From SAR324 cluster bacterium (GTDB lineage Bacteria; SAR324; NAC60-12), in assembly GCA_015232315.1 (NCBI GenBank), contig JADFZZ010000005.1:62001-126000 (forward strand): DNA of 64,000 bases, written 5' to 3'. The position numbers and the translations under genes are program-made. The notes beneath the pieces are model-generated. The model saw only the letters and a program-made list of their open reading frames with translations, did no database searches and was not told the origin of the DNA. Positions 29,007 to 38,853 of the stretch are shown in pieces; position 1 is the stretch's first letter; every line of letters begins with the position of its first letter.

Positions 29007-31079
29007 ATGAATATTATTGAAACGGAATTTGCGGGAACAACCTTGTCTCTGGAAACGGGGAGAATGGCAAAGCAAACCAATGGTTCAGTATTGGTTAAAT
29101 ATGGTGAGACAACAGTACTGGTAACAGCGACTGCTGAAAAAGGAAATGGTTCCCAATCTGATTTCTTCCCACTATCGGTACATTTTGTTCAAAAAATGTA
29201 TGCAGCAGGTAGAATTCCCGGGGGGTTCTTTAAAAGAGAAGGGCGCTTGTCCGATCAAGAAACGTTAACCTCACGTTTTATTGATCGACCCTTGAGACCG
29301 TTATTTGATCCAGCTTTTTTTGCGGAAACAGTCGTGGTTGCGACTGTCTTAAGCTATGATGATCAGAACGCTCCTGATGTTGCCGCATTGGTTGGTGCCT
29401 CTGCCGCCCTACTGATTTCAGATATTCCTTATTATAAACCAGTGGCAGGTATTCGGGTTGGATATGTTGAAGGTAACTTTGTCGCCAATCCAACATCAGA
29501 GCAATTATTCATCAGTGAGTTGGATATTTTTATGGCAGGCTCTCGTGATGCGATTATCATGGTAGAAGGGGATGCCAAGCAAGTGAGTGAATCATTGGTG
29601 CTGGATGCCATATTATTTGGCCACGCACAAATACAACCACTGATTGACGCTCAGATGGAGCTTGCAAAGATCTGTGGAAAACAAAAACGAGTGCTTGAGC
29701 CTAAATCTGTAGATGTCGGTTTAAAGACAACCGTTACAGAGTTTGCGATTGAAAAGATCCGCAATGCACTTGCCATTAAAGAAAAACAGGAACGTTATGC
29801 CGCAGTAGATGCTGTTGTTGCAGAAACACTGACTCATGTGCTCGGCGAATCAAGAGACGATGCCTCTGTTAAAAACATCAAAGGTTTGATTGAAGATCTG
29901 AAAAGCCAAGAAATGCGTGGTAAAATTTTGCATGAGCAAATTCGCATTGACGGACGAGGCCCCAGAGACATCAGAAAAATCACATGTGAAACCGGTGTCT
30001 TGCCACGAGTCCATGGATCCGCATTGTTTACGCGAGGAGAAACACAGGCTCTGGTTGTCACTACGTTGGGAACAAAAGAAGATGAACAGATGATCGACAG
30101 TTTGTCTGGGGTTACATATAAAAATTTTATGCTGCATTATAATTTTCCGGGTTTTTCAGTTGGTGAAGCAAAAGCACCAAGAGGCCCAGGAAGACGCGAA
30201 ATTGGCCATGGCTTTTTGGCAGAACGCGGATTGGCAACCTCCATTCCTCCACGTGAAAAATTTCCATATACCATTCGCCTTGTGTCAGAAATTCTTGAAT
30301 CGAATGGTTCCTCTTCAATGGCCACAGTGTGTGGAGGTTCCTTATCAATGATGGATGCAGGAATCCCCATCTCAGTACCGACAGCCGGGATTGCAATGGG
30401 ATTGATCAAGGAAGGTGACAATACTGTTGTGCTTTCAGATATCTTGGGGGATGAAGATCATCTGGGTGATATGGACTTTAAAGTCGTAGGAACTGAACAA
30501 GGGATCACCGCATTGCAAATGGATATCAAAATTGAAGGACTGGACAAGGCTACAATTTCGTCAGCATTGGAACAAGCCCGTGAAGGTCGACTTCATATTC
30601 TTGGTATCATGAATGAGGCTATTCATCAGCCCCGAGCAGGACTTTCCAGTTATGCCCCTCGTTTTGTGACACATAAAATTTCACGAGAACAAATTGGTAG
30701 TATCATTGGTCCTGGTGGAAAAATCATCAAAGGCATCGTTGAGAAAACAGGTGCTAAAATATCTGTGGATGATGATGGGGTTGTGCATATCTCCTCCAAA
30801 GATCATACAGCGGTAGATTCAGCTCTGGAAGAAGTCTTGGCACTGACGCGTTCAGTAAAAATCGGAGAGGTTTATACTGGACCTGTGAAGCGTGTTACTG
30901 ATTTTGGTCTTTTCGTTGAGATATTTACTGGCACGGAAGGTCTGGTTCATATTTCAAATCTTGCTGAAGGCAGGGTACGTTCAGCTTCAGACATTGCTAA
31001 ATTGGGCGACAGCGTTACCGTTAAAGCTATTGGCTTTGATAAACGTGGCAAGCTTCAACTGAGCATGAAAGACGTCTAG
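29007..31079 (+). CDS. pnp: Polyribonucleotide nucleotidyltransferase (PNPase)
   Basis: PNPase degrades RNA from the 3' end using phosphate. The 690-residue protein has two RNase PH domains (first near 10-230; second opening at IRIDGRGPRDIRKITCE), the linking helical domain, a KH domain (IGSIIGPGGKIIKGIVEKTG near 563-582) and a C-terminal S1 domain (GEVYTGPVKRVTDFGLFVEI). Catalytic residues lie in the DEDHLGDMDFKVVGT segment. An AAGGAG ribosome site precedes the ATG. It ends the rimP-to-pnp operon, before the hairpin at 31089-31119. Confidence 0.97.
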   Translation: MNIIETEFAGTTLSLETGRMAKQTNGSVLVKYGETTVLVTATAEKGNGSQSDFFPLSVHFVQKMYAAGRIPGGFFKREGRLSDQETLTSRFIDRPLRPLFDPAFFAETVVVATVLSYDDQNAPDVAALVGASAALLISDIPYYKPVAGIRVGYVEGNFVANPTSEQLFISELDIFMAGSRDAIIMVEGDAKQVSESLVLDAILFGHAQIQPLIDAQMELAKICGKQKRVLEPKSVDVGLKTTVTEFAIEKIRNALAIKEKQERYAAVDAVVAETLTHVLGESRDDASVKNIKGLIEDLKSQEMRGKILHEQIRIDGRGPRDIRKITCETGVLPRVHGSALFTRGETQALVVTTLGTKEDEQMIDSLSGVTYKNFMLHYNFPGFSVGEAKAPRGPGRREIGHGFLAERGLATSIPPREKFPYTIRLVSEILESNGSSSMATVCGGSLSMMDAGIPISVPTAGIAMGLIKEGDNTVVLSDILGDEDHLGDMDFKVVGTEQGITALQMDIKIEGLDKATISSALEQAREGRLHILGIMNEAIHQPRAGLSSYAPRFVTHKISREQIGSIIGPGGKIIKGIVEKTGAKISVDDDGVVHISSKDHTAVDSALEEVLALTRSVKIGEVYTGPVKRVTDFGLFVEIFTGTEGLVHISNLAEGRVRSASDIAKLGDSVTVKAIGFDKRGKLQLSMKDV

Positions 31080-31088
31080 TCTTTTAAT

Positions 31089-31119
31089 GGAGAAACTATA
31101 CCGGTTGTATGGTTTCTCC
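31089..31119. terminator. Hairpin between convergent pnp and unknown gene
   Basis: A 13-bp stem pairs 31089-31101 (GGAGAAACTATAC) with 31107-31119, with one G-T pair, around a 5-base loop. It fills the 41-base gap between two convergent stop codons. Neither side has a long T-run, so it is probably a bidirectional terminator of moderate strength or an RNA-stabilising end. Confidence 0.7.
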
Positions 31120-31120
31120 T

Positions 31121-32001
31121 TCATACGCTGGATGATAATTCACTTAAAATATCAAAAGTTCTTTCCCAATTTTCATCGCCTTGATTCAGGGCAATCGTTC
31201 CATGCAGAATACCATATCGTTTTTGAAATGGATCATGCACATAACGTTCTTTGAAAATCATGATGGAATTTAGAATATCCCCATAATTTTTCCCTGCAAG
31301 CAGGCAGTAAAGCATTTTAACATTAAAAGGCGCCTCGCTACGTGCTAATTGTACCAATCCATCAAGGGTTGGTGAAAATTCCAGGTCACTTCCATTGCTG
31401 ATATTCTTAAGCAGTAAAACCATATCTACATTAGTGGTATAACCTTCCTGCAACATCCTGGTAGCATTGATTTTGAATTTTTCAGCCAGATCAGCAGAGT
31501 TTTCATTATAGATCTCCCACAACAATTTGTTACACCCCATGGTTTCCAGTTGCTGATCATCCAAAGTCTTGACCCACTTTACTTTAAGCCAGTTGCCAAA
31601 CAGTTGATAGGATCCATTGGTATTTTGCTTGAACTGCATAATGCCATTGTTGTATTGCTGTGCATAGGTTTGTGCCATTTTCTCAGAGACACTGACTATG
31701 ACACGGATTGGCACATCAAAATCGACTCGGCCCTTTAAAACCAGCATTGCGCCATTTTCATCCAGTGAATGAGGAGAAAATTGTTCATATGTGGCGCCAA
31801 CCCCCCGCATTGTTCGGACAGTCATGGTGACACCAGGAATCATTTCAATGGAGTTTCTTGTGCGAACACTCATGCTCACCATCTGATAAGGTGGATTAAA
31901 AAGATAGCTTTCCAGGAACAACGTAAAAAAAGCAGATCTGATATATTGAGGATGTCTTTGGATTCAACGACATGAGGGATCAGGATATTTTTCAAATTCA
32001 T
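31121..32001 (-). pseudogene. Unknown protein with an apparent frameshift in a T7 run
   Basis: I do not recognise the family. The main frame (31121-31921) lacks a convincing start: its first codon is TTG without a ribosome site. An ATG at 32001, after a weak CAGG site, opens MNLKNILIPHVVESKDILN..., which shifts out of frame at a run of seven T on the minus strand (31925-31931). Adding one T would join it to FLESYLFNPPYQMVSM... and give a protein of about 293 residues. The remainder is a mixed alpha/beta sequence without membrane segments or known motifs. It may be a true frameshift mutation, a sequencing error or slippage. If the start is internal instead, ATG 31882 (MVSMSVRTR) is the best candidate. 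Confidence 0.5.
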
Positions 32002-32386
32002 GATAAACCTGTGTTTTTCATCCATTGAGGGTCGTGGATGAATTAACGGATTGAATCATTTGGTTCGTGTTCCAACCTTACAAACATCAAAATCATGTCA
32101 AATACAGGTATTCCGAAAAATCAGACCGAGACTACACTGAACGAGAGGAGATGCAAGAAATTTATTATTTTTCTAAATTCAGGCATCCTGATGTTTCCTT
32201 GGCTGGAATCGCAAAAAATCGTATTTTATATTTCTGCTTTGAAAAATTTGTCATGAATAACGGACATCCCTAAAAAAGATTGGAAAAGATGTACCGGAAT
32301 TGTTATTGAATTTTATAAGGCATCTCGCTTCATGTTTTTTGTGCATAATTGAACTATCCGGTTGAATCAGTCCCTCAAGGAGAACA
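32002..32386. other. Gene-free stretch between the frameshifted gene and the EF-hand lipoprotein
   Basis: A stretch of 385 bases, AT-rich. It must hold the promoters of two divergent genes, but I could not identify clear -35/-10 pairs. A 68-codon open frame inside it has no ribosome site or protein-like pattern and is not called. Confidence 0.5.
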
Positions 32387-33784
32387 ATGAATTCTGCTCT
32401 AATAAAAAGAAGATGGATGGCACTCATCCTGGGATTACAGATCCTCATATTACCTGGATGTGCTGAAGACGAAGGCAGCACAACATGTAAGGACAGACTC
32501 AACCAAAAACAGTATTCCAGTGTTGCGAACGACAGGCGTTGTTCTAATTATGAACGGGCAAGCGGATACCTGGGCATGGCTGGTTTTGGATTTGCCCCTT
32601 TTCTGGATGCTCGTGGAAACCAGAATTTTAGCAGGATCATGGGCTTGAGTGAATACGATGGTGTCCACAAGGATCTGGATGGATGGAAAAGCGATACTGG
32701 CGTGTTAAGACCGTATGAAGAAGCCATGTGTCTGGTCGGTCCTCAAAAACTGGTTGATTCCTTGGTAGATCAGGAAAAATGTTCTGTTTCAGGATATCGA
32801 AAAAATGAGACATCTCGATCCAGGTTAGATATTGAAATTTTTATTTTTGGAATTCTGGGGGAACTGGCCTTAAGAACTTTTGGTGAACTGGATAGAGATC
32901 GCAACGGTGAAATATCATCCACTGAACTTGGCATCTTCCGTGAGGCTACCGCTAATATTGACCTGGAAACCGCTAATACGGCCGTTTTCAGTTCGGATAC
33001 AACCATATTTCAGGCACTAACAGACAGCTCTGTTTATATGGTTAAACTGGGAGCCTCCTTTTTTGGATTACTGCCCAAATGCCAGGATATGAACAATAGT
33101 TTTTCCGGGATTTTACCATCAAATTTTGACAAGGACGGGTCTTCCTTCACATGCCTTAATCTATTGTTAAGCGAATTGGTTCCAATTGTTAAAATTGATG
33201 AAGTCACCCGGATTTTCACTCAAGAATCCGGTCAAAAACTTTCCAGTGTATTTGCCCTGACCTCAACATACGCAGAAAGAGCCGCACTGATGCGCGAAGA
33301 TCTCATTACTCTGGGATTCACACCTGAAAAAGACTTCCTGGATTTGATGGATTCTGTCGTCAGTGATATGGATAATGGTGGAGAATGCCTTAGCGAAGAT
33401 AACCTGGGGATTTTCAGTGTGCTTTCAGAAATGGGCAAGACCGCGGCAACAGGCAGTGATGCTTTGAAAGAAAAGAATCTTCTGAAACTTACAACGCTAA
33501 AAGGGTTACGTAGTGTGATCGATGTCCAGCAACTTATAGACAATAGCTGTCCTAAGCTGTTTCAAAATTTTTGTGACACGATCACACACGTTCGAATGAT
33601 TTATAAAAAAAGTGATGGAAGTTATACTGATTTCTATCCTGACGCCATTGAAGACCGCATACGTATTCCGCTCAATGTATTTGGAAAACTTTCAAAGGGC
33701 GAACCTGTAAAAGACGATGAGATCATCACGTTCCAGGAATTGATGTGTTTCGATTCAGATGCATTCTTAAATAATCTTGAATAA
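32387..33784 (+). CDS. Predicted lipoprotein with a canonical EF-hand calcium-binding loop
   Basis: A 465-residue protein with a basic N-terminus, a hydrophobic stretch and the lipobox LPGC25, so it should be lipid-anchored in the envelope. Near residues 169-180 lies a perfect 12-residue EF-hand loop, DRDRNGEISSTE (Asp1, Asp3, Asn5, Gly6, Ile8, Glu12), which suggests calcium binding. The mature part has several Cys residues (for example in CSNYERASGYLG and SCPKLFQNFCD), possibly in disulfides. No other domain is recognised. The gene converges on typA with an 11-base gap. Confidence 0.75.
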   Translation: MNSALIKRRWMALILGLQILILPGCAEDEGSTTCKDRLNQKQYSSVANDRRCSNYERASGYLGMAGFGFAPFLDARGNQNFSRIMGLSEYDGVHKDLDGWKSDTGVLRPYEEAMCLVGPQKLVDSLVDQEKCSVSGYRKNETSRSRLDIEIFIFGILGELALRTFGELDRDRNGEISSTELGIFREATANIDLETANTAVFSSDTTIFQALTDSSVYMVKLGASFFGLLPKCQDMNNSFSGILPSNFDKDGSSFTCLNLLLSELVPIVKIDEVTRIFTQESGQKLSSVFALTSTYAERAALMREDLITLGFTPEKDFLDLMDSVVSDMDNGGECLSEDNLGIFSVLSEMGKTAATGSDALKEKNLLKLTTLKGLRSVIDVQQLIDNSCPKLFQNFCDTITHVRMIYKKSDGSYTDFYPDAIEDRIRIPLNVFGKLSKGEPVKDDEIITFQELMCFDSDAFLNNLE

Positions 33785-33795
33785 TCTCGCACAGG

Positions 33796-35628
33796 TCAGT
33801 CTGTCGCTTTTTTCATTCGGGCTGCCGCACTTTGCCGCTCCGTAATAGGAAGAATCCTCTTCCGTAGACGAATGTTTTTAGGCGTGACTTCAACCATTTC
33901 GTCTTCCTTGATGAATTCAATCGCCCATTCCAGCGTTATGGGCAGCACAGGGGTCAGAATCACATGTTCATCTTTTCCAGTGGCTCGCATGTTGGTGAGT
34001 TTTTTGCCTTTGCAAGGATTGACATTCAAATCTGAATCGCGGTTATGCTCTCCAATAATCATGCCCTCATACACAAGCTCACCCGGTGTCACAAACAGAA
34101 TTCCCCGTGGCTCCAGATTGAATAACGCATAGGCAATCGCCTCGCCCTGACGGTCTGAAATGATAGAGCCAGCAATCCTGGTGGTAAAATTCCCTCGAAA
34201 TGGTTCATATCCGACAAACATGGTATTCAACAAGCCAGTACCTCGGGTATCTGTCAGAAATTCATTTCTAAATCCAATCAATCCTCTGGCGGGAATATTA
34301 AACTGAGCCCGGATGCGTCCTGTGCCATGATTGACCAGATTTACCATGCGTCCTTTGCGGAAAGCCAATTTTTCGGTAATAACCCCGAGATAGGCATCAT
34401 CACAATCAATATATACTTCTTCAATAGGCTCTAGTATTTGTCCATTTTCTTTTCGATAAATCACCTCAGGACGTCCGACAGTCAGTTCATAACCTTCACG
34501 ACGCATGGTTTCGATCAGAATAGCCATTTGCAGTTCACCACGCCCTTTTACCAGAAAGGCTTCCGCGTTTTCCGTTTCTTCAATTTCCAGTGACACATTC
34601 TTGAGGGTTTCTTTATGAAGTCGATCCCTGATGCGGGTGATTTGGGTATATTTGCCTTCACGACCTGCAAATGGCGACGTATTGATGGTAAACCTCATGG
34701 AAACAGTTGGCTTGTCAACTGTGATTCGTGGCAACGCTTTTGGTTGTTCTGCCGTACAAACGGTGTCGCCGATATGAATATCTTCAATCCCGGATAAAAT
34801 TAAAATGTCTCCAGGTTGAACGTCTTCGACCTCAGCCATTTTAATACCTTCATATGTTTGTAATTTCGACACTCTCAAAGAGATCTGTTTTTTTTCTGAA
34901 ATGCACACCATGGATTCATTTTTATGGATGTGTCCATTGATTACCCGACCGATAGCCAATCGGCCCAAATATTCAGAATAACCCAAATCGGATACCAACA
35001 TCTGGAATGGTGCCTCTGAATCATAGGAGGGCGGAGGAATCCTCTGGCAAATGGTTTCAAAGAGCGGGATCAAATTATTTGAGTCATCTTCCATCCGGTG
35101 TTTGGCCATGCCATCGCGTCCTATGGCATAGAGGACAGGGAAATCAATCTGATCTTCACGTGCATCGAGATCAATAAACAAATCATAAACTTCATCCAGG
35201 ACTTCCTGAATTCTGGCATCTTTCCGATCAACCTTATTTATGATCGTGATCAGACTCAAATTGAGTTCCAAGGCTTTTTTCAGAACAAATCGAGTCTGGG
35301 GTAACGGTCCTTCTGAAGCATCAACCAACAAAATAGCGCCGTCTACCATACGGAGAGCACGTTCCACTTCTCCACCGAAATCCGCATGCCCGGGAGTATC
35401 CAGAATATTGATTTTAATATCATTCCACCAGACCGAACAGTTCTTTGCGGAAATAGTAATGCCCCGTTCCCGTTCCAGATCCATATTATCCATCACACGT
35501 TCATTGACTTCCTGGTTGTCTCGAAAGGTACCACTTTGTTTGAATATCTGGTCGACCAGTGTGGTTTTTCCATGGTCTACGTGGGCAATGATTGCGATAT
35601 TTCTTAATTTTTCATTTCGGGTGATCAT
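33796..35628 (-). CDS. typA: Ribosome-associated translational GTPase BipA/TypA
   Basis: TypA is an EF-G-like GTPase involved in ribosome assembly and stress or cold adaptation. The 610-residue protein has G1 AHVDHGKTTL near 14-23, the switch segment RGITISAKN, G3 DTPGHADFGGEV and G4 NKVDR. EF-G-like domains II, III and V follow, then the TypA-specific C-terminal domain (KGKKLTNMRATGKDEHVILTP in part, near 546-566). It is a single gene on the minus strand, and the 323 bases upstream hold no other gene. Confidence 0.96.
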   Translation of the reverse strand: MITRNEKLRNIAIIAHVDHGKTTLVDQIFKQSGTFRDNQEVNERVMDNMDLERERGITISAKNCSVWWNDIKINILDTPGHADFGGEVERALRMVDGAILLVDASEGPLPQTRFVLKKALELNLSLITIINKVDRKDARIQEVLDEVYDLFIDLDAREDQIDFPVLYAIGRDGMAKHRMEDDSNNLIPLFETICQRIPPPSYDSEAPFQMLVSDLGYSEYLGRLAIGRVINGHIHKNESMVCISEKKQISLRVSKLQTYEGIKMAEVEDVQPGDILILSGIEDIHIGDTVCTAEQPKALPRITVDKPTVSMRFTINTSPFAGREGKYTQITRIRDRLHKETLKNVSLEIEETENAEAFLVKGRGELQMAILIETMRREGYELTVGRPEVIYRKENGQILEPIEEVYIDCDDAYLGVITEKLAFRKGRMVNLVNHGTGRIRAQFNIPARGLIGFRNEFLTDTRGTGLLNTMFVGYEPFRGNFTTRIAGSIISDRQGEAIAYALFNLEPRGILFVTPGELVYEGMIIGEHNRDSDLNVNPCKGKKLTNMRATGKDEHVILTPVLPITLEWAIEFIKEDEMVEVTPKNIRLRKRILPITERQSAAARMKKATD

Positions 35629-35902
35629 ATATCCTTAGCTTTAAGTTTTGGAAAAAACGTATGTATCTTGGCCAAATTATTCTGAAACATTCCAGTTGAG
35701 ACCAGTTTTCACAAACGTGCAGGCGCATCATATGACCAAAGGCAAATCATCGTCAAGGCCACATCCCTGTAAAATCATGAATTATCGATTCTGAAGCATA
35801 AAATTGAGGGAGGAAATGAGAATACTCTGGAGCAAAATTTTGAGACACTGAACAGGATGGTAAGAAGAAAAATCGGGGTAAAACGACACTGAATTACTGA
35901 AC

Positions 35903-35936
35903 CGGCACCAACAAGACTTCATCGTTGCTGGTGCCG
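35903..35936 (-). terminator. Hairpin downstream of the 16-heme cytochrome gene
   Basis: CGGCACCAACAA (35903-35914) pairs with TTGCTGGTGCCG (35925-35936) with one mismatch around a 10-base loop, 16 bases beyond the stop codon at 35952. The minus strand lacks a continuous T-run after the stem, so efficiency is uncertain. The rest of 35629-35902 shows nothing recognisable. Confidence 0.55.
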
Positions 35937-35951
35937 TCACCTATCTGCCAA

Positions 35952-38363
35952 TTAGGCTGTCAGATGCTGTTCTATCCAGTCTTTCAGATTCTGGTCCTTC
36001 TCCAGTTCTTTCTGCAGAAGTTCCGCCAGGGATTGATGCTGTTCATTCATGCTGTTGATGAATGATTGCGTCAAATAGGAAAGTTGCTTTTCATCAATCT
36101 TTCCTTGTGAATATTGGACGGCTTCCAGGATCATCAGACGAAAATGCTTGGTATGATGATGTTTGTAATGCTCAAGCGACATCTGCCCATCCACCATAGT
36201 GAAACTAACTGGATATTCCTTGGGATGCAGCATGACAAAAAAGAAATGCCACACCACAATGGCCAGTGTTGCCAGAATCGCTTCATAGAAATGAACAATT
36301 TCGCTGATTTTTATGACCCATGAATAGGGAATCCATTGGCTGAACAAGGTCGGATTCCACAGAATGATACCGGTCAATCCCATGATCATCGTTCCCCAAA
36401 TGAGTGCCCAATATTCTGCTTTTTCCATATAATCAAAGTTGCCATACTCCGGCGGTTTCTTTTTCAAATGCAAGTAATACAACATATTATTCAGAAAATC
36501 GGTCATATCACTCACAAGGGGGAGCAACTGACGAAGTCCTTGTCTTCCGCGTGGTGTAAACAGCATATAAGCAATATGGTAAAATCCCAGCAAGAGCATG
36601 ACGACACCCGCAATGCGGTGTACCTCCTTGCGAATCGGTTCAGCCAACCCAAACCATTGAAAGATCCAGTTTTCTGGAAATTTCAGTGTAAACCCGGTGA
36701 AGACCAGGACAAAGAAAGACAGCACCAGGAGCAGATGCTGAATAATTTCATTTCGATTAAAACGGGCAATTCTAATTTTGAGTTTGTCCCGTTTGCGTTT
36801 TTCTCTGATTTCATGAATAAAAATAATCATATTGTGCAACAGCATCCCGCCAATGACCACAAAGATCATCGAAACATAGAGTTGCCTCACCCAGTATTCA
36901 AGTGTCTCCGAGGCCGGTGATTCAGTTTTGTGAGAATAATTTCTGGAAAATTCCACGGTGGCGTCCTTGTGGCAATTTTGACATGTCTGCGTGACATTCA
37001 TAGGACTGACACTGGAATCCTTATGCTCTTTGGGTAAAATTTTATGTGGATTGTGGCAATCAATACAATAAGCCGCGGATTTGTCGCCTCGTGTTGTGGC
37101 CAAGCCATGGTAACTGTCCTGATATTGAACAGCGGTACTGTTGAGCCCATATCTTGACAACAGTTGCGGATTTTTATGACAGTTGATACAGGTCTCTTCC
37201 TGAATTTTTTTCACTTCCGCCCCTCGTGAAGCGGTATTGAGTTCCTGTATCTCGTGCTCATTGTGGCAATCATTACAGACTGGAGCATGACGGTCTCCTT
37301 TTTTTGCTCTGATCCAGTGAATCGAGGCCTGATACTCTTCCGTAATTTTCTGATGACATTCCCCGCAAGTATCGGGAACATTAACGCTGGCAATTGAAGA
37401 ACCTGGTTGAACGCGGTTTTTGATATCATGGACACCATGACATTTCACACAGGTAGGTGCTTTCAACTCGCCTTTGTCATTCAGATCCGCTTTTGCCATC
37501 AACATGCCGTGGATCGATTGGTCATAGTTTTTACAGCATGCTTTGGACAGCGAATAGCGTTGAATGATAGCGGGATCCTCATGGCATTTGCTGCAAGTCC
37601 GGGCAAGATGATTTGGCGAAACAGGGCTTTCAGGATTCTTTACATCCAGAATTTTATGGACACCATGGCAACTGGTGCAGAGAGCAGCATCACCGATGCC
37701 CTCCATCAATGAAATTCCATGAACACTGTCTTTATGTTCCAGCGCGGCATTTTTGTGGCACATATCACAGTTGGATTTTTGTAAAAAGGTCAGATCCTTT
37801 TCATGTTCCTTCAGATTTTCAGTGATATAGATATGACAATCCACACAGGCTAATTTACTGTGTGGTGTATCTGCCAACTCGGCATGATAATCCTTTTTGT
37901 CATGGCACTCAGTACATTTCTCATCAGGAATATAGGGCAACGAATGATAGTTCTGCGTCAACATCATATTCTCGTGACAGGACGAGCAGTAATTCTCGAA
38001 ATGATCCTCTACCTCTTCGTTGAGCTCAATGTCATGTGCGTTATGGCACGTAGCGCAGTTAGGAATATCTTCATCCGTAAAAGAAGCCATGCGCCGATGA
38101 ATGTCAGTCTGGGTTTGTGTCACCTCATCTTCATGACATTCCTCACAATTCGCAGGTTCCAGAGGGGTATCTTCATCGTGGTCCGTGTCACCATCCAAGT
38201 GACATTCCAGACAAGCAACATCTTCATGAACCGCCGAAATCTTCTCAATTTTTTCATGACATTCCATGCATTTATGAGATTCCCCCTTCAGATCTTCTGC
38301 CCAAAGGACGGCTGGAGACAAACACAAAAACACAAACAGGATCACAAAATTTTTCTTGGACAC
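35952..38363 (-). CDS. Multiheme cytochrome c (16 CxxCH) fused to a membrane cytochrome b domain
   Basis: An 803-residue redox protein. A signal peptide (about 1-22, ending LWAED) exports an N-terminal region with 16 CxxCH heme-c motifs spread over about residues 30-460, starting CMECH and ending CQNCH. The C-terminal part carries about five to six membrane helices with conserved His residues (such as HNMIIFIHE, HRIAGVVMLLLGFYH and HFYEAI), resembling the di-heme cytochrome b of formate dehydrogenase/hydrogenase. Quinol oxidation or reduction by the b domain with electron passage along the periplasmic heme wire is likely, but the direction and partner are unknown. It diverges from a 19-heme homologue; its tail ends with a soluble acidic helix. 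Confidence 0.85.
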   Translation of the reverse strand: MSKKNFVILFVFLCLSPAVLWAEDLKGESHKCMECHEKIEKISAVHEDVACLECHLDGDTDHDEDTPLEPANCEECHEDEVTQTQTDIHRRMASFTDEDIPNCATCHNAHDIELNEEVEDHFENYCSSCHENMMLTQNYHSLPYIPDEKCTECHDKKDYHAELADTPHSKLACVDCHIYITENLKEHEKDLTFLQKSNCDMCHKNAALEHKDSVHGISLMEGIGDAALCTSCHGVHKILDVKNPESPVSPNHLARTCSKCHEDPAIIQRYSLSKACCKNYDQSIHGMLMAKADLNDKGELKAPTCVKCHGVHDIKNRVQPGSSIASVNVPDTCGECHQKITEEYQASIHWIRAKKGDRHAPVCNDCHNEHEIQELNTASRGAEVKKIQEETCINCHKNPQLLSRYGLNSTAVQYQDSYHGLATTRGDKSAAYCIDCHNPHKILPKEHKDSSVSPMNVTQTCQNCHKDATVEFSRNYSHKTESPASETLEYWVRQLYVSMIFVVIGGMLLHNMIIFIHEIREKRKRDKLKIRIARFNRNEIIQHLLLVLSFFVLVFTGFTLKFPENWIFQWFGLAEPIRKEVHRIAGVVMLLLGFYHIAYMLFTPRGRQGLRQLLPLVSDMTDFLNNMLYYLHLKKKPPEYGNFDYMEKAEYWALIWGTMIMGLTGIILWNPTLFSQWIPYSWVIKISEIVHFYEAILATLAIVVWHFFFVMLHPKEYPVSFTMVDGQMSLEHYKHHHTKHFRLMILEAVQYSQGKIDEKQLSYLTQSFINSMNEQHQSLAELLQKELEKDQNLKDWIEQHLTA

Positions 38364-38853
38364 AAAACTTCTCAGCGGATGTTAGAACCTATAAAATACG
38401 ATAAACAGGATTTCAGGACCGGAAATAACAAAACAGAAGGGGAAGAGCAAGAGTTGTATTTGGCGCAGATGGATCGTTGCGATCTCTATGCTTTATCTTC
38501 GTAGGCCTGCTGCTATGTAGAGAAAAGGTCGGATTATTATTATCTTGATATGTCACCTATTCCCTAATAGGTGAGCCTCACCTTCATTTATCACTTATCA
38601 TCTGTAGCTCTTTATTACTCGACAGTGGTAAGTTCTCAGCTTTCCGTTCTCAGTTTTTTGAAATGATTGAAATTATTATGATTTTTATATAAGTCTAAAA
38701 GTTTCTTTGAAAGTTTGATGTTTAGGAAATTTTTAATTTCAATGACTTACAAAAAGCTGAAGGCTGATAACTGAAAATTTACAACTCTTGAGTTTATTAG
38801 CAAGTCCTGAAAAAAGGCCATTCCTTTTAAATTGACTCAAATTATACAAAAAT
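38364..38853. other. Divergent control region between the two multiheme cytochrome genes
   Basis: A stretch of 490 bases, gene-free and AT-rich, separating two divergently transcribed cytochromes; it should contain both promoters. It contains two short copies of a CAG/CTGA-type repeat (38632-38660 and 38755-38778) resembling one at 60984-61010. No clear FNR, ArcA or other redox-operator motif was found by eye. Confidence 0.5.

Noticed and set aside
32067-32273. 68-codon plus-strand frame in the gap before the EF-hand lipoprotein
   Set aside because: Starts ATG-less or weak, has no ribosome site and an unnatural composition.
36336-36920. 194-codon plus-strand frame opposite the 16-heme cytochrome
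   Set aside because: The minus strand carries clear cytochrome b helices here; the plus frame shows no motif.
37860-38504. 214-codon plus-strand frame across the cytochrome start
   Set aside because: It covers the CxxCH-rich coding region in antisense, and its hydrophobic look comes from complementing His/Cys/Glu codons.
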